Below, piece after piece: positions 29,921 through 38,007 of a DNA stretch of 64,000 nt. Where the stretch lies: assembly GCF_004118935.1 (NCBI RefSeq), contig NZ_CP035375.1, positions 1,426,001-1,490,000 of the forward strand, written 5' to 3'. Every line of letters begins with the position of its first letter. Within the stretch, counting starts at the first letter, position 1. Under the pieces are notes generated by a model. It was given only the letters and a program-made list of their open reading frames with translations. It searched no databases and had not been told where the DNA came from. The position numbers and the translations under genes were made by a program. Source of the stretch: Salinibacterium sp. UTAS2018 (GTDB lineage: Bacteria; Actinomycetota; Actinomycetes; Actinomycetales; Microbacteriaceae).

Positions 29921-30654
29921 ACGCTATCCCCACCGAGAACGCGGTAGTCCACGTCAAGGACCTCACCGCGGGCTACCTCCCGGGCGTGAACATCTTGAAC
30001 GACTGCAACCTGGTCGCAAACCCGGGTGAGCTGATCGGAATCATCGGACCGAACGGTGCCGGAAAGTCGACGCTACTGAAGGCCATCTTTGGCCAAGTTC
30101 AGGTTCGTGGTGGAACCATCAGTTTGAACGGTGACGATATCACTGGACTCAAGGCAAACAAGCTTGTGTCTCGCGGTGTTGGTTTTGTTCCCCAGAACAA
30201 CAACGTGTTCCCGAGCCTGACCATTGAAGAAAACCTTCAGATGGGGCTGTATCAAAACCCGAAGATCTACGACGAGCGCCTCGAGTTCGTCACCGGCATC
30301 TTCGCTGAGTTGAAGTCGCGCTTGAAGCAGCGCGCGGGTTCGCTCTCCGGTGGTGAGCGCCAAATGGTCGCGATGTCGCGAGCGCTCATGATGGACCCCC
30401 ACGTTCTCCTTCTCGACGAGCCGTCCGCTGGACTCTCGCCGGTGAAGCAGGATGAGGCGTTCATCCGCGTATCGGAGATCAATAAGGCTGGAGTGACCAC
30501 GATTATGGTGGAGCAGAACGCTCGTCGTTGCCTGCAGATCTGCGACCGCGGCTACGTTCTCGACCAGGGTCACGACGCTTACGAAGGCACCGGGCGCGAG
30601 CTATTGAATGACCCCAAGGTCATCGGGCTCTACCTGGGAACCCTCGGCACCTAG
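29917..30654 (+). CDS. livF: Branched-chain amino acid ABC transporter ATP-binding protein LivF
   Basis: A 245-residue ATPase starting at a GTG, with AAGGAG well placed inside the end of livG. Walker A is GPNGAGKSTLLK, the signature is LSGGERQMVAMSRAL, Walker B is LLLDEPSAGLSP and the switch region is VEQNARRCL. This is the LivF type, which forms a heterodimer with LivG to power the importer. It is the last gene of the operon, followed at once by a strong terminator. Confidence 0.95.
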   Translation: MNAIPTENAVVHVKDLTAGYLPGVNILNDCNLVANPGELIGIIGPNGAGKSTLLKAIFGQVQVRGGTISLNGDDITGLKANKLVSRGVGFVPQNNNVFPSLTIEENLQMGLYQNPKIYDERLEFVTGIFAELKSRLKQRAGSLSGGERQMVAMSRALMMDPHVLLLDEPSAGLSPVKQDEAFIRVSEINKAGVTTIMVEQNARRCLQICDRGYVLDQGHDAYEGTGRELLNDPKVIGLYLGTLGT

Positions 30655-30672
30655 CCACACGCTGCATATAAG

Positions 30673-30706
30673 GCCCCATCCGGATTCGTTCGGGTGGGGC
30701 TTTTTT
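30673..30706 (+). terminator. Rho-independent terminator of livHMGF
   Basis: A 10-bp stem (30673-30682 with 30691-30700, one G-T pair) with an 8-base loop is followed directly by TTTTTT. It lies 19 bases past the livF stop. Confidence 0.9.
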
Positions 30707-31040
30707 GGTGCGCTGGGAGCGGCCGTGCGGCTCAGGCAGGGCCACACAGCAGCATCCTGCTCCCGCACCACAGCGCCCGCAGCGCTCAGAGACGTTCTGA
30801 GCGGTCGTTTCGTACCGAACCATCTACGAATACGTCGGGACGGAGTAAGGCGCTTACAGCGCGACCTGATGCAGTTTCACGTTTGACTCGAGCGTGGTGA
30901 TGGCAGTGAAACGCTTTCAGCGTCACTTAATGACGCCTCCACGGGGCAACGCTGCACCCGACTTCGTGAACACGCCTCAGAGGGCACACCCGGCCCACAG
31001 GGAAGACCCAGCACTCGCCACGACAGTCCCGCACGCGAAA

Positions 31041-31071
31041 AAGGCCCCAACCCGTGAGGGGTTGGGGCCTT
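31041..31071 (-). terminator. Terminator of the first binding-protein gene
   Basis: A perfect 12-bp inverted repeat (31041-31052 with 31060-31071) with a 7-base loop. On the minus strand it is followed by TTTTCGC. It lies 31 bases past the stop of the gene ending at 31102. Confidence 0.85.
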
Positions 31072-31101
31072 CTCTTAGCGAAAGCTAAGTCTCAGTGAGA
31101 C

Positions 31102-32373
31102 TTAGAAAGCGCTGTAGGTGTTGTCTTCACCGTACTGGTAGATACCAACCTTGGCCTCAGTGGGGTCACCGAGGTCGTCGAAGGTGATCGGACCAGAGAT
31201 GCCGTCGTAGTCAGCTACGCCGCCACCGTTGATGATTTCAGCACAGTCAGCGAAGGTGGTGCACTTCTCGCCGTTGCCAGAGCCGCCCGATACTTCCTGA
31301 AGCTTCTCGGCAATTGCTGCGGAGTCGGTCGAGCCGGCTGCGAGCGATGCGAGAGCAAGAAGGATTACCGAGTCGTAGGACTCTGCTGCGTAGCTGAACT
31401 CTTCGAGCTCAGGCTGGCCGGACTCCACGTAGTACTCGTTGAGCGACGTTGTGAAGTCGGCAATCGTGTCTACGCTGAGGCCCGGAAGGGTTCCCTTGGC
31501 GCCGGTGAGGGTGCCCGCAGCGAATTCGTCACCGAAGTTCGCGAGGTTACCGTCTACAAAGTAGAGGTTCTCAGCGGGGAAGCTGCTGACGATGCTCGGG
31601 AGCATGGTCGACACTTCTTCGAAGGTGATTAGTGCGATGGCGTCAGGGTCAGAAGCAAGAACTTCGGAGATCTGAGCATCGAACGTGGTGTCACCGGTGT
31701 TGTAGGTGGGCTGCGAAACAACTTCACCGCCGGCTGCTTCGAATGCTTCCTGCGTGTAGCCAGCAAGGCCAGTTCCGTAGGAGTCATTAAGAACGATCAT
31801 GCCGAGGGTCTCGTGACCATCGCCAGCGATCAAGTTACCGAGAACCTCACCCTGGAGCACGTCGGAAGGAGCGGTACGGAAGTACAGTCCCTTATCGTCG
31901 TAGTCAGTGAATGCGGCCGAGGTGTTTGCCGGCGAGAACTGGATTACTCCAGCGCCAACAACCTGGTCAATGAACTGAAGCGAAACACCCGAGGATGCTG
32001 CACCAAGAATTGCGGAAACGTCTTCACCGAGCAGGCGAGGGATTTCAGTCTCGTATGCCTTGTTGTCGGTGTCGCCCGAGTCGCCCTGAACCAGTTCGAT
32101 CTGGATGCCGGCGTCTGCTTCATTGATCTGCGACTTTGCGTACTCGGTTCCTGCGATCTCGGGCGGGCCGAGGAATGCGAGGTTGCCGGTTACGGGCAGT
32201 GCCGTTCCGAGCTTCAGCGACAGTTCGCCACCCTCGGAACCTGTGGAAGTTTCTCCGTCAGTGCTTGCACAGCCGGCCAATACCAGTGCACTTGCACCGA
32301 CAATTGCGAGACCGCTCAACAGGGTCCGCTTGGACCGTGAAGGGGAGGCCGTAGCCTTCGCGAATACGCTCAT
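31102..32373 (-). CDS. Branched-chain amino acid ABC transporter substrate-binding lipoprotein (first of three)
   Basis: A 423-residue type I periplasmic-binding protein (LivK/ANF-receptor fold). It starts at ATG 32373 with AAGGAG six bases before it. The signal peptide ends in a lipobox with the lipidated Cys35 (LVLAGC). The C-terminal region carries a Cys pair in KCTTFADC and ends in the shared motif DYDGISGPITFDD...YQYG. It captures the solute at the outer membrane face for LivHMGF, which lies convergent to it. Two paralogues follow upstream on the same strand. Confidence 0.93.
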   Translation of the reverse strand: MSVFAKATASPSRSKRTLLSGLAIVGASALVLAGCASTDGETSTGSEGGELSLKLGTALPVTGNLAFLGPPEIAGTEYAKSQINEADAGIQIELVQGDSGDTDNKAYETEIPRLLGEDVSAILGAASSGVSLQFIDQVVGAGVIQFSPANTSAAFTDYDDKGLYFRTAPSDVLQGEVLGNLIAGDGHETLGMIVLNDSYGTGLAGYTQEAFEAAGGEVVSQPTYNTGDTTFDAQISEVLASDPDAIALITFEEVSTMLPSIVSSFPAENLYFVDGNLANFGDEFAAGTLTGAKGTLPGLSVDTIADFTTSLNEYYVESGQPELEEFSYAAESYDSVILLALASLAAGSTDSAAIAEKLQEVSGGSGNGEKCTTFADCAEIINGGGVADYDGISGPITFDDLGDPTEAKVGIYQYGEDNTYSAF

Positions 32374-32488
32374 GTTGCTCCTTGCGTTTCGAATGTGTTC
32401 AGGAATCAAACGTGGCACCACTGTGTCACCACACTGTCAAGCTATGCCCACCCGAGACGTCTGCACAATACATCTGTACTACAGCCTT

Positions 32489-32510
32489 GTAACGCTCTTC
32501 GAATCGTTAC
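32489..32510. repeat. Inverted repeat upstream of the first binding-protein gene
   Basis: GTAACG-N10-CGTTAC, a 22-base palindrome with 6-bp arms, lies 116 bases before the ATG at 32373 and 34 bases before the stop of the next gene in the series. The spacing is the same as in the two liv leader repeats, but the arms differ. It could be a regulator binding site. Confidence 0.35.
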
Positions 32511-32543
32511 CATTCGTAGACTTTTGGAAAACGCAGGTTTTAC

Positions 32544-33800
32544 TTAGCCGATTCGGGTGTACACGTTGTCGCTACCGTACTGGTAAATCCCGATGATGGC
32601 GCCCTGTGGGTCGCCATTGTCACTGAGGGTTATCGGGCCTGAAACACCGTCGTAATCTACCGTGCGGCCATCGAGCACAATCTTCGCGGCATCCGCAAAG
32701 TTGAGGGCTATCTCTCCATCACCACTTCCGCCGGACACCTCTTGAAGAGCGCTCGCGATGCCTGTGCCCGAGGTGTCTTGTGACGCCAACGCAGCGAGGC
32801 TCGCAAGAATTACGGCGTCGTAACTTTCGGCGGCATAGCTGAAGTCCTTCAAGCTCGGGTTGATTTCGAGTAGACGGTCTGTGAAGTCCGAGATTGTGTC
32901 GATGTCGAGCCCTGGCTGGGTAACTATCGAGTCAGTGAGGGCTCCCTTGGCGAAGTCCGAGTCGCGATCGCCAAGCGAGAGACCGGTGAAGAACAGCTGA
33001 TCTCCTGAGTATCCGGCCTTGATGAACGCCTTAGCGATCTTCTCAGCTTGCTTAGAGCCGACAATTGCTACCGCATCCGGCTTCGCTTCAACCGCGGCAT
33101 CAATCGTGTCGGTGAGGCCGGTGGCCTTGTCATCAATAGTCTCCTGGTAGATGACTTCGCCGCCACCCCGCAAGAAAGTTTCGCTGACCGCGCGAGGAAG
33201 AAGCGGGCCGCACAACGCATCCTCCGAGAGAATCGCGATAGAGCCGTCAACGCGCTCTGCCATAGCGGCCCCGAGCGCGGAACCTTCGAGCGCGCAGGAC
33301 GGGGATGTGCGCCAGTACAGCTGGCTGTCGTCATAGTTCGAGAAATCCGGAGAGTCATTCGCCGGTGAGATCTCCACGACTCCGGCAGCAGTGATCATGT
33401 CGACCACTTTTTTCGAGATGCCGTTCGAGAGACCACCGATGATCACCGTCGCGCCGGCATCGAGCAGCTCCGTTGCTGCCTCTTCGGGAGTCGAGTCGCT
33501 GGAGTCGCCGGAGTCGCTCGTCTCTACGTCCACGACGAGTTTGGCATTGGCGTCATTGACGTCTTGTGCCGCGAGAGCGATCGCCGCCGACACTGCGGGG
33601 CCAAACTTGTCGAGCGCCCCAGATTCAGGCACAAGTGCACCGATCGTCAGTGTGAGGTCTTTGGGCGCGGGGCGCTCCTCAACAGGCTCCTCTGCTGAGC
33701 ATCCACTCAACACGAGCACAGCGGCGAGTACGCCAGCAACTGTCGCGAACCCACGGCGGGTTCGGCGCGACTTGGGTGATCCCACGAAAATTGATGTCAT
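32544..33800 (-). CDS. Branched-chain amino acid-type substrate-binding lipoprotein (second of three)
   Basis: A 418-residue paralogue of the neighbouring binding proteins. The start is ATG 33800 or the GTG just before it (33803); GAGGAG fits both. The lipobox VLSGC gives lipidated Cys34. The fold is ANF-receptor type and the C-terminus keeps DYDGVSGPITLSDNGDPQ. The Cys pair present in both sister proteins is replaced here (ALNFADA), so the local disulphide is lost. Ligand specificity may therefore differ. It lies between its two paralogues with about 130-170 base gaps. Confidence 0.9.
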   Translation of the reverse strand: MTSIFVGSPKSRRTRRGFATVAGVLAAVLVLSGCSAEEPVEERPAPKDLTLTIGALVPESGALDKFGPAVSAAIALAAQDVNDANAKLVVDVETSDSGDSSDSTPEEAATELLDAGATVIIGGLSNGISKKVVDMITAAGVVEISPANDSPDFSNYDDSQLYWRTSPSCALEGSALGAAMAERVDGSIAILSEDALCGPLLPRAVSETFLRGGGEVIYQETIDDKATGLTDTIDAAVEAKPDAVAIVGSKQAEKIAKAFIKAGYSGDQLFFTGLSLGDRDSDFAKGALTDSIVTQPGLDIDTISDFTDRLLEINPSLKDFSYAAESYDAVILASLAALASQDTSGTGIASALQEVSGGSGDGEIALNFADAAKIVLDGRTVDYDGVSGPITLSDNGDPQGAIIGIYQYGSDNVYTRIG

Positions 33801-33930
33801 CACAGTCGCTCCTCTCTACCGCCCAATACAGACAGCGGCATAGTTACGGTAGTGGTCAATCCTGAAAAAGCGAACTCTGGAGGGCCAATCTGTACCCCGA
33901 AAAGCCACCCCGGTGCGGGAGGCACCCGAA

Positions 33931-35223
33931 CTAGCCAAACACGCCACCGCTCTTGTACTCGAACTTGTTCTCGCCGTCATACGTGTAATAACCCCAGAAA
34001 GCGGGCTCAACGTTTCCGTCCGGTGTGAAGTTCACCGCGCCAGAAACCCCGTCGTAATCGATGTCGTTTGTCGTTGCGAGAACATCAAGGCACTCAGCAA
34101 AACTCAAACACTTCACGCCATTTTTTGAGACGTCATAGAGCGAACCGGCAATCGCAGCGCCCGCGTCATCCTGAGCGACAATCGCCGCCAGCACTGCGAG
34201 AATCGTCGCGTCATAGGCTTCAGCGGCATACCGGTAGCTGGAGAGAGCGGAGTCTGTTGCTTTGAGCGTGGAGATGAACGACTTGGCAGGCTGGTAGCCC
34301 TCAATCACTCCACGAACTCCTTTAAGGGTTCCATTCTTGAACGCCTGTGAATAGTCCCCCGTATTGAGCGACGTGAGCCAGAGCTCAGATCCGGTGAAGC
34401 CAGCGCCGATGAGTTTTTCGATGACAGCTTTGGTGGCTTTCTCCGAATCGTAGGTGGATCCAACCACGACCACATCGGGGGCAGCGCCCTTCAGGCTCGC
34501 CACGATCTCATCGAACTTTGTTGTCGAACTTTCGAACACTTCATCCGCCACAAGCTCGCTGTCATACTCGGCGAGCGCAGTCACCACCGTGTCGTGAAGT
34601 GCCGCACCTTGCTCGTCTGCCACATACACGAGTGCGACTTTCTTCGGAGTCTCCCCGCCAGCGAGCGCAGCTGCGAGTGCGTACGCCTGCTGGTCATACG
34701 CGGGGATAGTGCGGAAAAAATAGCCGCCGTCAAAAACGTCGTCGAGACTCGAGAACGTCGCGGCCGGAGATATGACCGGAATTTGTGCGTCGAGGGCCAG
34801 CGGAATTACCCGCTGCGCCAGGGCCGATGATGACGGCCCAATCACTACGTCGACATCCTTCGACACGAGGGTCGCGAAGTGCGACTCCAGCTTCGTGTTC
34901 TTGGCCTCGCCAGAGTCGACCGCCACAATTTCTACGGGCTCGCCGTTCACTCCCCCGGCAGCGTTCACCTCTTTCACCGCAGCCGCTACTCCCGCTTTCT
35001 GAGCGGGAGCTAAAAAGGAAAAGGTGCCGCTCGTGGGGAAAATCGTGCCGATGCGCAGCACGCCATCGCCCGTGCGAACGATTTGCGGGGCGGGTGTTGC
35101 CGTGGCCGACGCGACTGCGGGAAGCGATGGCATCGGAGACGGTGCGGGAGCGCTGCAGGCGGCAAGGGCGCACGCGACCACCGCTGCGACGACCACAGCT
35201 CGAGTCGAACGAGATCTCGTCAT
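33931..35223 (-). CDS. Branched-chain amino acid-type substrate-binding lipoprotein (third of three)
   Basis: A 430-residue paralogue with a signal peptide and lipobox LAAC (Cys23), then a Ser/Pro/Ala-rich spacer of about 25 residues before the binding fold. It keeps the Cys pair (KCLSFAEC) and DYDGVSGAVNFTPDG. It is more diverged at the C-terminus, ending in YTYDGENKFEY. The ribosome site GGAAGG precedes the ATG. It may supply a different solute to the same LivHMGF core, or serve another permease. Confidence 0.9.
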   Translation of the reverse strand: MTRSRSTRAVVVAAVVACALAACSAPAPSPMPSLPAVASATATPAPQIVRTGDGVLRIGTIFPTSGTFSFLAPAQKAGVAAAVKEVNAAGGVNGEPVEIVAVDSGEAKNTKLESHFATLVSKDVDVVIGPSSSALAQRVIPLALDAQIPVISPAATFSSLDDVFDGGYFFRTIPAYDQQAYALAAALAGGETPKKVALVYVADEQGAALHDTVVTALAEYDSELVADEVFESSTTKFDEIVASLKGAAPDVVVVGSTYDSEKATKAVIEKLIGAGFTGSELWLTSLNTGDYSQAFKNGTLKGVRGVIEGYQPAKSFISTLKATDSALSSYRYAAEAYDATILAVLAAIVAQDDAGAAIAGSLYDVSKNGVKCLSFAECLDVLATTNDIDYDGVSGAVNFTPDGNVEPAFWGYYTYDGENKFEYKSGGVFG

Positions 35224-35279
35224 TTCCCTGCCTTCCTCGGCATGCGCTCCTCGGGTGAGGGCGGGCCTTCAGACGAATA

Positions 35280-36224
35280 CTACGGTGCCCCGGGAGCCTC
35301 GGCGGCAGAACCCAGCCGCGTGCGGGACGAGTGGCGGAACAGATCAAAAGTGAGAATGGCTAGTGCCAGCCACACGATTGCGAAACCCAACCAGCGTTCT
35401 GGCGGCATTGTCTCGTGAAAAATGAAAACGCCGACGATGAGCTGCAGGATAGGGGCAAGATACTGCGCCAAACCCATGTAGGTGAGCGGGAGCCGACGCG
35501 CCGCGGCAGCGAACAGAATCAGTGGCGTCGCAGTGACGACGCCCAAGAAGAGCGTCAACGTCAGGTGTCCGGCACCGGCAGTGCCCACAGTGAGCTGCCC
35601 GTCGACGGAGAGCACGATCAAGGCGACGACCGCAATCGGAGCAAGGAATGCAGTCTCAACGGCCGGACCGCCGATGGCATCCGCTTTCGGTCCAACATTC
35701 TTTTTGACAAGGCCATAGAAACCGAAACTGAACGCAAGGCCGAGAGCGATCCAGGGAAAACTGCCGTAGCTGATCGAGAGCACCAGCACGGCAAACGCAC
35801 TAATCGCGAGAGCTATCCATTGGAGCGGACGCAGTCTTTCGCGCAAAATGACAACACCGAGCAGCACCGTGACGATCGGATTAGTGAAATAGCCGAGCGA
35901 AGCTTCCACGACGTGGCCGTTGAGACTCGCGTAGACATAGATGAGCCAGTTGACGACAACGAACGCCCCGCCGAGGCCGAGAGTCCAAAAAGTTCTGCGA
36001 TCGCGAATGATCGCGAGCACGCGCCGATACCCGCGGGTGAATACCAACAAAATTGCGCAAAATACCAGCGAGAGCACAATCCGCCACGCGACAATCTCGA
36101 TCGCGCCTGATTCCTTGAGCAGGAAGAATACGATCGGCAGCCCGCCCCACAGCGCATAGGCGGAGACAGCAAAGCCGAGACCGCTCGAAGAAACGCGGTC
36201 GGTTGCGGGCGCAGGAGAAGTCAC
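35280..36224 (-). CDS. rarD: EamA/RarD family permease
   Basis: A 314-residue protein with ten membrane helices. The N-terminus GFAVSAYALWGGLPIVFFLLKESGAIEIVAWRI is the RarD hallmark, and GYFTNPIVTVLLGVVILRERL and GLAQYLAPILQLIVGVFIFHE are the two repeat-end motifs. RarD belongs to the drug/metabolite transporter superfamily and exports small molecules; the substrate is unknown. It is a single gene between the third binding protein and groES, all on the same strand. Confidence 0.88.
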   Translation of the reverse strand: MTSPAPATDRVSSSGLGFAVSAYALWGGLPIVFFLLKESGAIEIVAWRIVLSLVFCAILLVFTRGYRRVLAIIRDRRTFWTLGLGGAFVVVNWLIYVYASLNGHVVEASLGYFTNPIVTVLLGVVILRERLRPLQWIALAISAFAVLVLSISYGSFPWIALGLAFSFGFYGLVKKNVGPKADAIGGPAVETAFLAPIAVVALIVLSVDGQLTVGTAGAGHLTLTLFLGVVTATPLILFAAAARRLPLTYMGLAQYLAPILQLIVGVFIFHETMPPERWLGFAIVWLALAILTFDLFRHSSRTRLGSAAEAPGAP

Positions 36225-36306
36225 CTGTAAATCCTAGGGCTGGCGACGAACCGTCCGCGCCATCCTCAGCTCTGAGTCATCGCCCCGCTCATTTCTGCGG
36301 GGACGA

Positions 36307-36338
36307 CGAAAGCCCAGAGCCGAGGCTCTGGGCTTTCG
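36307..36338 (-). terminator. Terminator hairpin downstream of groES
   Basis: A perfect 15-bp stem (36307-36321 with 36324-36338) with a 2-base loop (realistically fewer paired bases and a 4-base loop). It lies 43 bases past the groES stop. The T tract is short. Confidence 0.65.
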
Positions 36339-36380
36339 AATTGTCGCGCCGCGAACGGCGGACAAGAAATGAGTATCGCG

Positions 36381-36677
36381 TTAGCGAACGACTACTGCGA
36401 GAACGTCGCGAGCCGAAAGTACGAGAAGGTCTTCTCCGCCGTACTTCACCTCGGTTCCGCCGTACTTGGAGTAGATGACCTTGTCGCCTACAGCGATGTC
36501 AAGCGGCACGCGGTTTCCGTTGTCGTCAATGCGACCGGGACCTACGGCGACTACTTCGCCCTCCTGGGGCTTCTCTTTCGCAGTGTCAGGAATGACGAGC
36601 CCAGACGCGGTGGTCTGTTCTGCATCGACCTGCTTGATAACAATGCGATCCTCGAGCGGCTTAATGGACACCGACAC
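36381..36677 (-). CDS. groES: Co-chaperonin GroES (Cpn10)
   Basis: A 98-residue protein starting at GTG 36677 ([15 protein letters not shown]), with AGAGG seven bases ahead. The mobile loop (about 17-33) and [36 protein letters not shown] are classical. It caps GroEL during protein folding. No groEL follows; in many actinobacteria a second copy of groEL lies alone elsewhere. Two CIRCE operators and a good promoter lie just upstream, so HrcA-controlled heat induction is expected. Confidence 0.97.
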   Translation of the reverse strand: MSVSIKPLEDRIVIKQVDAEQTTASGLVIPDTAKEKPQEGEVVAVGPGRIDDNGNRVPLDIAVGDKVIYSKYGGTEVKYGGEDLLVLSARDVLAVVVR

Positions 36678-36705
36678 GTTTGACCTCTTTCTAAAAGTGC
36701 TTGGG

Positions 36706-36732
36706 CTGGCACACTCCGTGCAGGAGTGCCAG
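36706..36732. promoter_or_regulatory. CIRCE operator, second copy, near the groES transcription start
   Basis: CTGGCACAC-N9-GAGTGCCAG, a slightly diverged CIRCE (HrcA binding site). It lies between the -10 element and the groES start codon. The right half is close to consensus; the left half has two mismatches to TTAGCACTC besides position 1. Confidence 0.75.
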
Positions 36733-36736
36733 ATCA

Positions 36737-36765
36737 ACTATACGGCTTGGTTGGCACTCGATCAA
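36737..36765 (-). promoter_or_regulatory. groES promoter
   Basis: On the minus strand TTGATC (36760-36765) and TATAGT (36737-36742) are separated by exactly 17 bases. The -35 hexamer lies inside the upstream CIRCE and the -10 lies between the two CIRCE copies, so HrcA binding would block polymerase. Confidence 0.65.
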
Positions 36766-36777
36766 CGTGAGTGCCAA
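36751..36777. promoter_or_regulatory. CIRCE operator, first copy, over the groES -35
   Basis: TTGGCACTC-N9-GAGTGCCAA is a perfect 9-9-9 inverted repeat of the CIRCE type (one symmetric change from the consensus TTAGCACTC). It lies between groES and the divergent methyltransferase gene and ends 24 bases before that gene's ATG, so it may affect both. Confidence 0.9.
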
Positions 36778-36801
36778 TTCGGATACGGATACGGTTAGAG
36801 A

Positions 36802-38007
36802 ATGAATCAGAGCGAATTGCGCGAGCTACTTTCAGCCGAAGGCCTTCGCCTCTTGGACTCGTTGCCGACCTGGCAATCGAGTGACGAAATTGTGCGCACC
36901 GTCGCCGAGCTGCGCAAAGCTGGCCATAGTCCCGGCCTCGTTGCCGCAGTTCTGAGTCAATCGAAACTTCGCGCAAAAGCTGCCAACAAGTTTGGTCCCT
37001 TCGCCGAGCGGATGCTCTTCACCGAAGCCGGGCTCGAACAAGCAACGCGCCTCTCTGTTGCCGCTCAGCATGCCGGCCGCTTCGCGAAGGCGGGAGTGAA
37101 ATGGGTCGCTGATCTCGGCTGCGGCATCGGCGCGGATGCGCTCGCCATTGCCGCCCTCGAACTCAACGTCACCGCCGTCGAACGCGATGAGACCACCGCC
37201 GCCATTGCCGCCTTCAACCTCGCTCCCTGGAGCAACGCCGACGTCGTTCACGGGGATGCCGAGTCGGCTGACCTCGCGGGCGTCGACGGCATTTACCTTG
37301 ACCCCGCCCGACGCGACGCCCGCGTGCGCCTCACCAACCCCGCCGACTGGACCCCGTCGCTCGACTTCGCCTTCGGCCTTGCCGAGCGCTACCCCACCGG
37401 CATCAAGCTCGGCCCGGGCATCGACCGCGACCTCATCCCCCACGACGCCGAAGCCCAGTGGGTATCGGTCGGGCGCGACGTCGTCGAACTAGGACTCTGG
37501 TTCGGGGCTGTGGCCCGCCCCGGCATCCGTCGCGCTGCGCTCGTCATCGGCGATCACGGCACCGCCGAGCTCACGGCCGCCGCCGACAGCGAAGACGAAG
37601 CTGCGGGAGAGCTGGGACAGTACCTTTACGAGCCGGACGGCTCCGTCATCCGCGCCCGCCTCATCGGTGATCTTGCTCGGCAGCTGAACGGTCGCATGCT
37701 CGATACCTCCATCGCCTACTTCAGCGCGGATGCCGCAGTCCCGACGCCGTTCGCTAGTTGCTTCGAGATTGTGGCCGATTTTGCTCTCGATAAACGCACG
37801 CTCAAGAAGGAGCTGGCCAACCGTAAAATCGGGACTCTGGAAATCAAAAAGCGCGGGGTCGATATCGACCCCGCGACTTTCAGAACTTCTCTCTCGCTCA
37901 AGGGCGAGAACAGTGCAACGCTGATTCTTACGCGTGTAGGAGGTAAACGTCGCGCCCTGCTCGCACAGCGAACGACGTTTGCCGAAACCTCAGCAACGAC
38001 GGCTTAG
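36802..38007 (+). CDS. Class I SAM-dependent methyltransferase with THUMP-like domain
   Basis: A 401-residue protein. Motif I of the SAM-binding fold is VADLGCGIGADALA (about 102-115), the acidic ribose contact is AVERDETTA, and DGIYLDPARRD is a motif IV-like segment. The C-terminal third (about 290-390) is the THUMP-like domain, with IGTLEIKKRGVDIDPATFR. The family is widespread in actinobacteria; the target is probably RNA or a small molecule but is not established. It is divergent from groES and shares the CIRCE-containing spacer, so mild heat regulation is possible. Confidence 0.85.
   Translation: MNQSELRELLSAEGLRLLDSLPTWQSSDEIVRTVAELRKAGHSPGLVAAVLSQSKLRAKAANKFGPFAERMLFTEAGLEQATRLSVAAQHAGRFAKAGVKWVADLGCGIGADALAIAALELNVTAVERDETTAAIAAFNLAPWSNADVVHGDAESADLAGVDGIYLDPARRDARVRLTNPADWTPSLDFAFGLAERYPTGIKLGPGIDRDLIPHDAEAQWVSVGRDVVELGLWFGAVARPGIRRAALVIGDHGTAELTAAADSEDEAAGELGQYLYEPDGSVIRARLIGDLARQLNGRMLDTSIAYFSADAAVPTPFASCFEIVADFALDKRTLKKELANRKIGTLEIKKRGVDIDPATFRTSLSLKGENSATLILTRVGGKRRALLAQRTTFAETSATTA

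Larger units (their letters stand above)
30655..31101. other. 447-base gene-free stretch between convergent transcription units
   Basis: No plausible gene was found here: short frames lack ribosome sites. It holds the livF terminator at the left end and the terminator of the first binding-protein gene at the right end. Between them lie three small palindromes. CGCTCAGA-N5-TCTGAGCG is at 30783-30803. GCGCT-TAC-AGCGC (30850-30862) and ACGCT-TTC-AGCGT (30911-30923) are two versions of one 13-base motif, 61 bases apart. Nothing else is evident. Confidence 0.6.
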
